Source: Saprospiraceae bacterium
GTDB taxonomy: Bacteria; Bacteroidota; Bacteroidia; Chitinophagales; Saprospiraceae
NCBI GenBank assembly: GCA_020627535.1
Contig: JAHDGU010000008.1
Coordinates: 62,001-126,000, forward strand
DNA: 64,000 bases
Direction: 5' to 3'
Below the pieces are notes generated by a model that did not search any database, had not been told where the DNA came from, and was given only the letters and a program-made list of their open reading frames with translations. Below, piece after piece: positions 24,750 to 33,171 of this stretch. How positions within the stretch are numbered: the first letter of the stretch is position 1; each line of letters opens with the position of its first letter. A program made the translations under genes and the position numbers.

Positions 24750-25304
24750 ATGACAGCTTTATCAGTTCCAACAAGAGATCAAGTTACAGAAGGTAACCAA
24801 GCAATCTTCGATCAGCTACAAGGAGCACTCGGATTTGTCCCTAATCTATATGCTTACTACGCAAAAAATGAAAATTCGCTTGGTGCTTACCTATCTTTTG
24901 CGAATCGCAAGAGTACACTCAGTAAAAAGACCAAAGAGGCCATCAACCTTGTAGTCAGCGAGGTCAATGGATGTGACTACTGCCTATCGGCTCACACAGT
25001 ACTCGGTAAGATGAATGGATTCTCAGATGATGAAATCCTGGAGATCAGATCAGGTAGTGCAAGTTTTGACGCAAGGCTTGATGGTCTTGTGAGATTTGCC
25101 AAAGAGGTGGCAAGTCACAATGGACAAATCAGTGAAAGCAGTCGGACTGATTTTTTTGAGAGTGGATGGAGCGAAGCGGATCTCGTAGAAGTCGTAGTGA
25201 GTATTGGAGAAAAAACAATCTCCAATTACTTGCACAATATCACACAGATTGATATCGACTTCCCAGTCGCATCTCCTCTAGAAGAAGCGCTCGTCAACGC
25301 ATAA
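24750..25304 (+). CDS. carboxymuconolactone decarboxylase/AhpD-like protein
   Basis: 184 aa from the ATG at 24750. The all-helical AhpD fold carries the redox motif Cys75-x-x-Cys78 and His82 (NGCDYCLSAH) with an upstream Glu, the set used for peroxide or alkylhydroperoxide reduction. Members of this size next to AraC regulators are often induced by electrophiles or oxidants. It is a single gene closed by a strong terminator and probably activated by the AraC protein upstream. Confidence 0.9.
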   Translation: MTALSVPTRDQVTEGNQAIFDQLQGALGFVPNLYAYYAKNENSLGAYLSFANRKSTLSKKTKEAINLVVSEVNGCDYCLSAHTVLGKMNGFSDDEILEIRSGSASFDARLDGLVRFAKEVASHNGQISESSRTDFFESGWSEADLVEVVVSIGEKTISNYLHNITQIDIDFPVASPLEEALVNA

Positions 25305-25334
25305 ATAAGTCAAGGTTTTGGAGTTTGGTTCAGA

Positions 25335-25374
25335 TGGTGGTCAGGAAGGATTGTATTCCTGATCACCACTTTTT
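25335..25374 (+). terminator. terminator of AhpD-like gene
   Basis: TGGTGGTCAGGAA pairs with TTCCTGATCACCA (13 bp, one G-U, 8-nt loop), followed by CTTTTT. Confidence 0.9.
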
Positions 25375-25496
25375 CACGAGCTCAAAGAAATGTTACAATT
25401 CTGTGATTTATTTTAAGAATTAATGCATAGTCCTTTGTAGTGCTCAATCGTTTTTGCCAAACAAGATTTCCTGTCGTCCATTAAAAACTATCAAAG

Positions 25497-26180
25497 ATGA
25501 AAACCAAATTTCCAATATTCCTTTCAGCTCTGATTCTACTATCCGCATGTGTTGGGGATGATTTCATAGAAGACTTTGTAGAAGAAGAGTTTCAAATCAC
25601 GAGCAATGTTGATTCTCTTCAAGTAGCTTCGAGCATACAGCTCTTCACGGTATTCAGAAACAACATCGGTCAACAAGAAGATGTCAATGTCGACTGGCTC
25701 AGTTCGGATGATGATGTAATCCGTGTAGAGCAAGATGGTACAGTCACGGCCATTGCAGAAGGTGAGGTGAGTATCGTGGCGCGAATCCAGAGACCTGAGC
25801 AAGAGCTCAGTGATACGATCCATATTGTATCCACGGCGATAGAAGTATCTGAGCCTGACTTGCAGACTACCACGGGAACCATCCAGACGACAACCTTCTA
25901 TGTCCTTGAGGGAAGTTTTGAGTATACAGAGACAGACTCTGGTGTACGGATAGATATAGCAGATGACTATGAAGCCTCATCTCGACTCCCCGGACTATAT
26001 CTATACTTGAGTAATAATCCAAACTCCATCGCTGGAGCTCATGAAGTCTCTGAGGTAACGACTTTCACAGGTGAGCATTCTTATGAGGTCGAAGGAGTCG
26101 GATTTAGTGATTATAGCTATCTTTTGTACTACTGCAAGCCATTCAATGTCAAAGTCGGTGACGGAAAAATCCAAGATTAA
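25497..26180 (+). CDS. lipoprotein with Big-2-like and DM13-like domains
   Basis: 227 aa. The signal peptide ends in LLSAC, a lipobox. Residues about 33-110 form an Ig-like Big_2 domain (DWLSSDDDVIRVEQDGTVTAIAEGEVSIVARI). Residues about 120-225 resemble DM13 (LYLYLSNNPNSIAGAHEVSE, then SYLLYYCKPFNVKVGDGKI with the family's single Cys), a domain linked to redox or electron transfer in cell-surface proteins. It is 20 bp upstream of a beta-barrel gene, so the pair may form an outer-membrane complex. Confidence 0.75.
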   Translation: MKTKFPIFLSALILLSACVGDDFIEDFVEEEFQITSNVDSLQVASSIQLFTVFRNNIGQQEDVNVDWLSSDDDVIRVEQDGTVTAIAEGEVSIVARIQRPEQELSDTIHIVSTAIEVSEPDLQTTTGTIQTTTFYVLEGSFEYTETDSGVRIDIADDYEASSRLPGLYLYLSNNPNSIAGAHEVSEVTTFTGEHSYEVEGVGFSDYSYLLYYCKPFNVKVGDGKIQD

Positions 26181-26200
26181 ACCAGACAAAATCCAAAATC

Positions 26201-27064
26201 ATGAAAAATATAATTATCGCCATACTTCTCATTGCAGTAAGTGGTCCCATAAGTGCCCAAAGTCCTTGGGTCAAGAAAAAAGGAGAAGCTTATGTGAAGC
26301 TTTCTGAATGGTGGACAGTTTTTGATCAGCACTATACGGACAAGGGAGACATCGACCCCAATGTGACGACAGGTATTTACAATACATTTTTGTATGCTGA
26401 GTATGGTGTCAGTGATCGATTCACCGCTGTGTTCAATGGTGCTATTTTCTCGAGAAATGTCATGAACAATCTGAGATCTGCGACTACCGGAGATATTATT
26501 GTAGAAGGAGAAGGACTGAATACTATTGGAGATCTAGAGTTTGCTCTTCGATATGGCATCTTCTCACAGGACAGTCCATGGAAATTGTCAGCAACACTAT
26601 CACTTGGGCTGCCTACAGGTACGGTAGCTGGTGGAAAAGGACAAAATCTACAAACTGGTGATGGTGAATTCAATCAACAGCTGTCAGTAAGTGCCGGGAA
26701 GTCTATAGGTAATCAGGAATTTCCAGCATATTTTTCACTTTATGCAGCTGTGAATAATCGTACCCAAGGATTTTCTGACGAATTCCGCTGGGGGGCAGAG
26801 TTGGGTTTTCAGCCCATCAACAAGCTATGGGTGACGACACGACTTCAGTCAGTGGAGTCACTGCAAAATGGCGATGCAAGTGATCTTAATACCGCCTCAA
26901 GCATATTTGCTAATAATTCTGAGTTTTTGTCTGTGGGTGCTGAGCTCAGCTATTACCTGACTGATAAGCTTGGCTTATCGGTAGGAGCCGCCACTGCCGT
27001 CAGAGGCGAAATCATAGCAGCTGCTCCATCATATAACGTTGGTGTCTTTCTGGACCTTCAATAA
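26201..27064 (+). CDS. outer-membrane beta-barrel protein paired with DM13 lipoprotein
   Basis: 287 aa. Signal peptide MKNIIIAILLIAVSGPISAQ, then about 12 amphipathic strands separated by short turns (EAYVKLSEWWTVF, LYAEYGVSDRFTAVFNGAIF, WKLSATLSLGLPTG, GAELGFQPINKLWVTTRLQS) and a hydrophobic last strand NVGVFLDLQ. It resembles the MetA/transporter-type barrels for hydrophobic compounds. It follows the DM13 lipoprotein by 20 bp and converges with the next gene over a 12-bp gap. Confidence 0.8.
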   Translation: MKNIIIAILLIAVSGPISAQSPWVKKKGEAYVKLSEWWTVFDQHYTDKGDIDPNVTTGIYNTFLYAEYGVSDRFTAVFNGAIFSRNVMNNLRSATTGDIIVEGEGLNTIGDLEFALRYGIFSQDSPWKLSATLSLGLPTGTVAGGKGQNLQTGDGEFNQQLSVSAGKSIGNQEFPAYFSLYAAVNNRTQGFSDEFRWGAELGFQPINKLWVTTRLQSVESLQNGDASDLNTASSIFANNSEFLSVGAELSYYLTDKLGLSVGAATAVRGEIIAAAPSYNVGVFLDLQ

Positions 27065-27076
27065 AATCAAGGAGTA

Positions 27077-28273
27077 TTACTCGACGGTCAACGGGAGCTC
27101 TGCCTCCTGTTGGCCGTCATCGATTTTGATCAGATATTCACCTGGTGCGAGTATAAGCTTTTTTCTGTCGTATGGATCTTTGAGTTCTATACGATCGGCC
27201 GCTACTCCTGATTTTTCTTCTGCAAAGTAAGCACTAACAATAACGGGGTAGTTAAGATCAATTTCAGTCGATGGAATATTGACAGCTTGATGCTCATCTG
27301 TAAAATAAAGCCATTGTGGTCGTCCAGATATATAGTGAGTCACCGGATGCATGACTTCGATATCGACATTGGCTGTAGGCTTCACGACATGCCCCCTTGT
27401 ATCTACCAAGACAGACGGCGCTTCTACATTTTTACTGTGGACTAGTGGATGTGAGTCATACTGTACTTTCTCTGTGAAGTTGTCTTGATAGATCGTCAGT
27501 GGATCGATTCCTGTACTGTCCTTTAGGAGTTTTGCCATCCAGTAATTTCTACCTCGTTTGAGGATGCTTGATTCTACCACGTGATGAAATCCACATAGGA
27601 TGACCACTTTTTCTTGAGGATGGTCATGGAGATAGGTGACGATGTGATTTGCTTGTATTTCATCTCTGTCGAGGCCATTAATTTTTTCTCGTCGCTCATA
27701 GGCGAATAGCCGATAGTCCAGATCCAGTGCCTCGCGGACAAGATGGGCCATAGCGGGCTCCATGGTATATGTACCTGTGAGCGGATTGTCAAGGGGATAG
27801 CCACGCTCATGTAGATCTTTGTCCATGAGTTCATACCCATTTTGGGGACTGGCTAATGTCTCCATCCCGAGATGCCGGTATCCAAGTGCAGAAAGACCAG
27901 TCAGCAACTCTCTAGCGAATAATCGATGCTGAGGTCTCAGATGATTTTCGCTAATGATGACAATCTGATGATCTTCTGCTTCCTGCAAGATATGACTCAG
28001 AGCATCGACGGTGCGGTAGCTTGAGAGATCAAGCGTGTCTACTCCCCAAGATACCGGAATATCTGTAAGACTGATCGAGCGATGATATTCTCCGATGAAA
28101 GAATACAATAGAGCTGCACGAGATGTACGGATCTCTCCAGACTTGAGAGATGCTTCAATCTCTGCAGATGTCTTTACCACATATGGATGCTGAGCTTGCA
28201 GGTCAGATATGTCGATTGCATAAGTGGAGAGCAAGCAGAGCGTCATGAGTATTTTACGATATCTACTCTTCAT
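27077..28273 (-). CDS. secreted ChaN/EreA-like (TraB-type fold) protein
   Basis: 398 aa from the ATG at 28273, giving a signal peptide (RKILMTLCLLSTYAI). The core resembles the haem-binding ChaN / erythromycin-esterase-like superfamily: IVIISENHLRPQHRLFARELL (Glu-Asn-His), a Glu in RHLGMETL, and HHVVESS after the strand VVILCGF. A C-terminal beta domain ends EYLIKIDDGQQEAELPL. The His and Glu residues suggest metal binding and hydrolysis, which is inference. It starts 1 bp after the epimerase stop and is likely in an operon with it and the flavoprotein. Confidence 0.72.
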   Translation of the reverse strand: MKSRYRKILMTLCLLSTYAIDISDLQAQHPYVVKTSAEIEASLKSGEIRTSRAALLYSFIGEYHRSISLTDIPVSWGVDTLDLSSYRTVDALSHILQEAEDHQIVIISENHLRPQHRLFARELLTGLSALGYRHLGMETLASPQNGYELMDKDLHERGYPLDNPLTGTYTMEPAMAHLVREALDLDYRLFAYERREKINGLDRDEIQANHIVTYLHDHPQEKVVILCGFHHVVESSILKRGRNYWMAKLLKDSTGIDPLTIYQDNFTEKVQYDSHPLVHSKNVEAPSVLVDTRGHVVKPTANVDIEVMHPVTHYISGRPQWLYFTDEHQAVNIPSTEIDLNYPVIVSAYFAEEKSGVAADRIELKDPYDRKKLILAPGEYLIKIDDGQQEAELPLTVE

Positions 28274-28274
28274 G

Positions 28275-29309
28275 TCAAATGGTATGAAAACTTGACGATA
28301 CTGTATCATGGATTTCTGCAGCCAAGCCAGGGCCATTTCCGTAGCGAACTGATTTTTTTTGCATCATGGCACCTTCCGCAATATCATTTGCGATCAGCAC
28401 ATTGCTATCCATATCGAGGTATTTCATGTCACTACATACTTGTGCAAGATGACTGATGCCGATGGATGATTCCATCATACAGCCTCCCATGACAAACATT
28501 CCTTCTTTTTGGGCGAGTTCCATCATTTCTAGTGCTTTTCGATATCCACCGACTTTCATCAACTTGATATTGATACCGTGATAGCCACCGAGGCAGGCCT
28601 TGAGATCATCCATATTGCAACAGCTTTCGTCGGCGACTATTGGGATGGGAATGTCTTCAAGGACATCTTTCGTTTCTTGTGATTTTTCTCTTCCGAGAGG
28701 CTCCTCTATGAATAGCACATTCAATTCGGCCAGTCTTTGGGTAAATGCTAGCAGCTGATTTTTTGTCCATGAACAGTTGGCATCGATACAGAATGCTGAT
28801 GAAGTGACATCCCGTAGAGCACTTATCGTCTCAATGACTTTGTCATTTCCAAGTTTTATTTTATACAGTGGCCACGGATGAGCGATGATGTCTTGCTGCA
28901 TCTTTTTGATCCCATCCATGCCTATGGTATACATCGTATTCGCTTGAGTCGCTTGCTTTATTTTGAGTAGTTGCGCGATGGATATATTCTTCGTCTTAGC
29001 TTCTAGATCATGTGCAGCTGTATCTAGTGCACTTAATAAAAATGGATGAAGGTGCTGAGCACTTATTGCTTCGAGAAACTGGGCAGCGGAGGTGAATGTC
29101 AAGGGGAAATTGTCTCGAAGGCTTTTCAATTGGTCAAGTTGCGCATTGATATCTGACTTGTAGTAAGGATGCTCAGATAATTCTCCATATCCGTGCTGTC
29201 CGTCCGCTGAGATTCTGACGACCAAGATTTCTCTTTGACTATAGGCGTCTCTCGAGATGCGAAAGAGTGTCTTTGTCTTGAGGATTGTCCTGTGATACGC
29301 GATTTCCAT
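28275..29309 (-). CDS. dipeptide epimerase (enolase superfamily)
   Basis: 344 aa from the ATG at 29309. Muconate-lactonizing subgroup residues are in place: Lys150-x-Lys152 (YKIKLG), metal ligands Asp176 (CIDANCSW), Glu202 (IEEPLG) and Asp227 (VADESC), and Lys249 on the opposite face (NIKLMKVGG). This is the L-Ala-D/L-Glu epimerase pattern, which recycles cell-wall peptides, though specificity within the family varies. It begins 7 bp after the flavoprotein stop. Confidence 0.9.
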   Translation of the reverse strand: MEIAYHRTILKTKTLFRISRDAYSQREILVVRISADGQHGYGELSEHPYYKSDINAQLDQLKSLRDNFPLTFTSAAQFLEAISAQHLHPFLLSALDTAAHDLEAKTKNISIAQLLKIKQATQANTMYTIGMDGIKKMQQDIIAHPWPLYKIKLGNDKVIETISALRDVTSSAFCIDANCSWTKNQLLAFTQRLAELNVLFIEEPLGREKSQETKDVLEDIPIPIVADESCCNMDDLKACLGGYHGINIKLMKVGGYRKALEMMELAQKEGMFVMGGCMMESSIGISHLAQVCSDMKYLDMDSNVLIANDIAEGAMMQKKSVRYGNGPGLAAEIHDTVSSSFHTI

Positions 29310-29316
29310 TTTGAAG

Positions 29317-30522
29317 CTATTGAAGTTGCGCAGCGATATAGGCCGTCGTCCAGGCCGCTTGAAAATTAAATCCTCCAGTGATGCCGTCGATGTCGAGGAC
29401 CTCACCTGCAAAGTACAGTCCTTGAATGGCCTTGCTTTGCATAGTCTGATGATCTATCCCATCGAGACTAATGCCACCACAAGTGACGAACTCTTCTTTG
29501 AAAGTTGTCTTTCCGTGCACCTCGTACGCATCATTACTCAGAGTATGTGCGAGCCTGTTGAGATCTTTTTTGGAAAGTTCTGCACAGATTTTATGTTCAG
29601 GAATCTGAGCACGATCTAGGAGGTATTCCCACATACGCTGGGGAAATTCATGGAAAGAAATATTGGTAATTTTTTTCTTTGGCTGTCGCCCAAATATGTC
29701 TTGCAGCTGCCCGAAGACGACTTCTTGTCTGACTTCATGACTCCAGCTCATCAAGATGTCAAATCGGTAGTTTGTGATTGCAAGATCTCTAGCTGCTATG
29801 GCGGACAACTTGAGGATGGCAGGTCCACTGAGCCCCCAATGTGTGATGAGTGCAGGACCCTCGTTGCTGAGCTTGAGACTGGGTATTCTGCAAACGACCT
29901 TAGCTACGCTCAGACCCATAAGCTTGTGCAAATGAGTATCTGGAATATTGAAGGTAAATAGACTTGGCACCGGATCCACGATCTCATGTCCGAGGTCTTC
30001 TAGCCATAGTAAGCCAGATTTTTTGGGAGAGCCGCCCGTACAGACAATGACCTTGTCATAGACTTTCCGATCATCTGAGAAGTGAAGAACGATTTTATCT
30101 GTGGCTGGCTCGAGTCTGTCCACGCGCATTTTGCAGAGGAGTCTGACACCTAGACTCTTGGCTTCTTGAATGAGACAGTTGGCAATACTCTCGCTGTTGT
30201 CACTGGTGGGAAACATCCGTTGATCTTCTTGTGCATAGATGTCTACTCCTCGATTTTCAAACCACTGGATCGTGTCTTGATTATTCCAGCGCTTCAAGAG
30301 TTTTTTCATGAGGTTTTTACCACGGGGATAGGCTTTAGCAAAGGTGCTTTGAGATGATTCCGCATTGGTGACATTGCATCTTCCACCGCCAGAAATCAAT
30401 ACCTTGCTGAGTACCTTATTGGTTTTTTCAAGAATATCAACCTCCGCATTTGGGAAGTTGTGCTTCACCTGAATCGCAGCGAAATACCCAGCTGCCCCTG
30501 CTCCTATGACTGCTACTTTCAC
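29317..30522 (-). CDS. HI0933/YhiN-type FAD-dependent oxidoreductase
   Basis: 401 aa, GTG start. An N-terminal Rossmann dinucleotide motif (VAVIGAGAAGYFAA) is followed by the family-specific KVLISGGGRCNVTNA segment, a mid-protein TGGSPKK loop, THWGLSGPAILKLSA, and a C-terminal FAD motif GLYFAGEVLDIDGITGGFNFQ. The family binds FAD, but its substrate is not established. It is 4 bp downstream of the receptor-channel gene and upstream of the epimerase on the same strand. A hairpin-motif copy with a GACA loop lies at 29681-29697. Confidence 0.92.
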   Translation of the reverse strand: MKVAVIGAGAAGYFAAIQVKHNFPNAEVDILEKTNKVLSKVLISGGGRCNVTNAESSQSTFAKAYPRGKNLMKKLLKRWNNQDTIQWFENRGVDIYAQEDQRMFPTSDNSESIANCLIQEAKSLGVRLLCKMRVDRLEPATDKIVLHFSDDRKVYDKVIVCTGGSPKKSGLLWLEDLGHEIVDPVPSLFTFNIPDTHLHKLMGLSVAKVVCRIPSLKLSNEGPALITHWGLSGPAILKLSAIAARDLAITNYRFDILMSWSHEVRQEVVFGQLQDIFGRQPKKKITNISFHEFPQRMWEYLLDRAQIPEHKICAELSKKDLNRLAHTLSNDAYEVHGKTTFKEEFVTCGGISLDGIDHQTMQSKAIQGLYFAGEVLDIDGITGGFNFQAAWTTAYIAAQLQ

Positions 30523-30526
30523 TACT

Positions 30527-31597
30527 CTAGTCTAAGTCACCACAGCCATATTCGTTGAGAGCTGTGTACCAATCTCTGCTATCAATGACATCCAATATGG
30601 CATGATTGATCTCATTCATCAGTGAGTCGCGACCATGTGGCATCCCAAAGGCATAGAACTGCACCTTGAATTTATAGTCTAGAATTTCGATATTGGCATA
30701 TTCGTCGTATTCGCTGGTATAGTATTGCAGAATTGGTTCGTCGTAGACAAAAGCATCAATACGATGTCCCTTGAGATCATCTAGTCCTTTTTGCACATTG
30801 GAGTATGATCTGACTTTTCTGAAAAAATTACTGCGAAGAAAATCATTGGAACTTGAGTTACTCACGGTGCCGACCTTTTGATTTTGCAGCTCATTCAACT
30901 TCGTGCTGTCAAAGGCGATGCGATCTACTGTCAAAGAAGATGCTATGGTCGCGGTCAATCCAGAGATAAATAGTAAGCCGCTAAACATCCAAATGAGCGC
31001 TGTGATTTTGCCTCCCCGGGTTTTTGGGGCTTTGTCGCCATAGCCTACTGTCGTCATAGTGACGACCGACCACCATATACCATCCCAAATCCCTTTATGA
31101 CCTTTGCGGAAGTGGCTAGACTCGTGATTTCGCTCAAAGAGCCAAGTAAGAAATCCAAAGGTGAAAATTAAAAAACTCAGCACTAAAAAGGTCGAGAGGA
31201 AATTGCTAGAGAATATACTAGAAAGAAGACTTTTGAATCGCATCCAAGCTGGTATGTGGTGCTTGGCAACCACACTATGCGAAGCATAAAAGGGGTAAGT
31301 AAAGTCAAAATTTTGGTATCTGTCTTGCGTCATTGTCAGAGGATTGATGACGAGATCTATTTCTCCAGATTCAAGTGCGTTGAGAAGTTCGGGAAAGCTC
31401 TTTTCTTCAAGTTTGTAGTCGATATTGAGATCACGTGCGATCTCTTGCCAAAGGAATATGGATATACCATGTACAGTCTCATCTTCCAGGATGAATGGCG
31501 GTGCGCTAGCATAGCCGACCTTGAGCTCCTCAGTAGCATCTGCTGTAAAGCAGTTGAGTAGGGCAAGTACTACTATATACAAGAGCTTCTTGATCAT
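30527..31597 (-). CDS. prokaryotic ionotropic glutamate-receptor-like potassium channel
   Basis: 356 aa. A signal peptide (to about 22) is followed by the first lobe of a periplasmic amino-acid-binding domain (KVGYASAPPFILEDE, GEIDLVINPLTMTQDR). A TM helix (about 134-153), a pore loop with the K+ selectivity filter TTVGYGD (182-188), and a second TM helix ending FISGLTATIASSLT come next, where animal receptors have SYTANLAAF. The second binding lobe follows (KVGTVSNSSSNDFL, AFVYDEPILQYY). This is the GluR0 architecture: an extracytoplasmic ligand opening a K+ pore. The ligand is probably an amino acid, by family only. Confidence 0.93.
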   Translation of the reverse strand: MIKKLLYIVVLALLNCFTADATEELKVGYASAPPFILEDETVHGISIFLWQEIARDLNIDYKLEEKSFPELLNALESGEIDLVINPLTMTQDRYQNFDFTYPFYASHSVVAKHHIPAWMRFKSLLSSIFSSNFLSTFLVLSFLIFTFGFLTWLFERNHESSHFRKGHKGIWDGIWWSVVTMTTVGYGDKAPKTRGGKITALIWMFSGLLFISGLTATIASSLTVDRIAFDSTKLNELQNQKVGTVSNSSSNDFLRSNFFRKVRSYSNVQKGLDDLKGHRIDAFVYDEPILQYYTSEYDEYANIEILDYKFKVQFYAFGMPHGRDSLMNEINHAILDVIDSRDWYTALNEYGCGDLD

Positions 31598-31600
31598 TGA

Positions 31601-33118
31601 TTATTCAGGCTTAGTGCTGAGCAAGGAATAGATGGTCTTAGCACCATCAAAGTAATTGCCGATTCTCAAATTTTCATTGGGGCTGTGCTGGTTATTATCA
31701 CTATTGACCAGTGGGACGATGACAGCCGGCACAGCGAGTGTACTGATAAATGGTGAGGTAGGCAATGTGCCACCCATAGTTCTGATTCGTACAGGCTCGG
31801 TCCCAAATTCTCTTTTGATGCACTCATAGGTCCATATGCCGAGCGGGCTATCCATATCGGTACGGAAAGCTCTTGTGACACCTCGCTCGGAGATCTGGCA
31901 GATCTTTGGATGTTGTAGTCTCTCAAGATTGCTTGGCGACTCAGTCATAAGATGATAGCCTTGGGATTGAATATATTCCTTGACGAGAGATTTGAGTGTG
32001 TCACCATCTGCTTCGACCACTAGCCTGAGGTCTATTTCGGCGACAGCCGTTGCAGGCACGATCGTTCGTACCTCTTCACCTACCCAAGCACTCGACATGC
32101 CTCGGATGTTAAGCGACGGATACTGCAGTGCTTCTTGGTAATTCGCGCCGACTTGATCGATCTCACCGATGCCGATTTTGAGCCTGATCTGTTGCTCATC
32201 ATCAGGTACTGCAGCGAGAATCTTTTTGGTCTCTTCGTCCAATGTGATTCCGTCGTAGTAACCAGGGATTGAGACACGACCATTGTCGTCTTTCATCCCG
32301 GCCAGCAGCTTGCTGAGCCGGAGAGCTGGATTGGGAGCATAGTTGCCATAGTGTCCTGAGTGAAGAGGCAACTTAGGACCAAATGTCTTGATCGTGAGCG
32401 TGGTGATGCCTCGGGCCCCATAGCTGATGGTCGGTACATTGCTCAGATGCTTAGGGCCGTCAAAAATGATGAGATAATCTGATTGAAGGACCGCCTTGTT
32501 TTCTTCCACGGCCTTGGCGAGTCTAGGACTACCTTTCTCTTCTTCGAAGTCCAAGATGACCTTCAGGTTGTAGGGAAGCGATTTTTCATTTTGCCGAAAG
32601 GCATCTAAGGCAGCTAAAAACATGACGAAGGGAGACTTGTCATCAGATGCGGACCTGGCGAAAATCCGCCACTCCGCATCAGGCTCACCCTCATACAACT
32701 TATCAAGATCCATATCTACCCATCCTTGTGCAGGGACTTGTTTCTTGAGGCTTGCGATGTAAGGATCTTCTTGAAACCAAAACTGCGGATCCACTGGCTG
32801 CCCGTCAATATGAAAGTAGAAGAGCACAGTGGGCTTTTCTTTGTCTACATGCTTTGGTAGCGCGAGTAGCAGGGGGACAGTAGCTGTTTCTAGACGTTGG
32901 GTGTCAAATTCACGCTCACCAAGCACGGACTCGCACCAGAGCACATTTTTCTCGATGTCACTTGGATGGTTGGCGTCATTGGGTATGGCGAGGAGCTCTA
33001 CGAGACCAGGTAACCACTGCTTGGCACTTTGATAGCTTGGGTGAGCCCTGTCTATATCTTGTGCTATCAAGTGTGAGAACACCAGAAACAGCATGCCTAA
33101 GGAGGCTATTTTTTTCAT
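31601..33118 (-). CDS. secreted M20 family metallopeptidase/dipeptidase
   Basis: 505 aa from the ATG at 33118 (signal peptide KKIASLGMLFLVFSHLIAQ). M20 landmarks: metal-ligand region FYFHIDGQPVDPQFW, catalytic or bridging DFEEEKGSP, the lid domain with LHSGHYGNYAPNPA, and the C-terminal metal-loop region GGTLPTSPF. A dipeptidase-like activity in the periplasm is likely. It is 3 bp upstream of the receptor-channel gene, so an amino-acid-releasing enzyme and an amino-acid-gated channel share an operon. A hairpin-motif copy (32587-32602) encodes AFRQNE, echoing FRQNE in the first gene of the window. Confidence 0.9.
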   Translation of the reverse strand: MKKIASLGMLFLVFSHLIAQDIDRAHPSYQSAKQWLPGLVELLAIPNDANHPSDIEKNVLWCESVLGEREFDTQRLETATVPLLLALPKHVDKEKPTVLFYFHIDGQPVDPQFWFQEDPYIASLKKQVPAQGWVDMDLDKLYEGEPDAEWRIFARSASDDKSPFVMFLAALDAFRQNEKSLPYNLKVILDFEEEKGSPRLAKAVEENKAVLQSDYLIIFDGPKHLSNVPTISYGARGITTLTIKTFGPKLPLHSGHYGNYAPNPALRLSKLLAGMKDDNGRVSIPGYYDGITLDEETKKILAAVPDDEQQIRLKIGIGEIDQVGANYQEALQYPSLNIRGMSSAWVGEEVRTIVPATAVAEIDLRLVVEADGDTLKSLVKEYIQSQGYHLMTESPSNLERLQHPKICQISERGVTRAFRTDMDSPLGIWTYECIKREFGTEPVRIRTMGGTLPTSPFISTLAVPAVIVPLVNSDNNQHSPNENLRIGNYFDGAKTIYSLLSTKPE

Positions 33119-33171
33119 TGTCGTCTGCTTTGCTCTAAGGTACAAATCTCAATAGAGACAAAAACTCCGAC

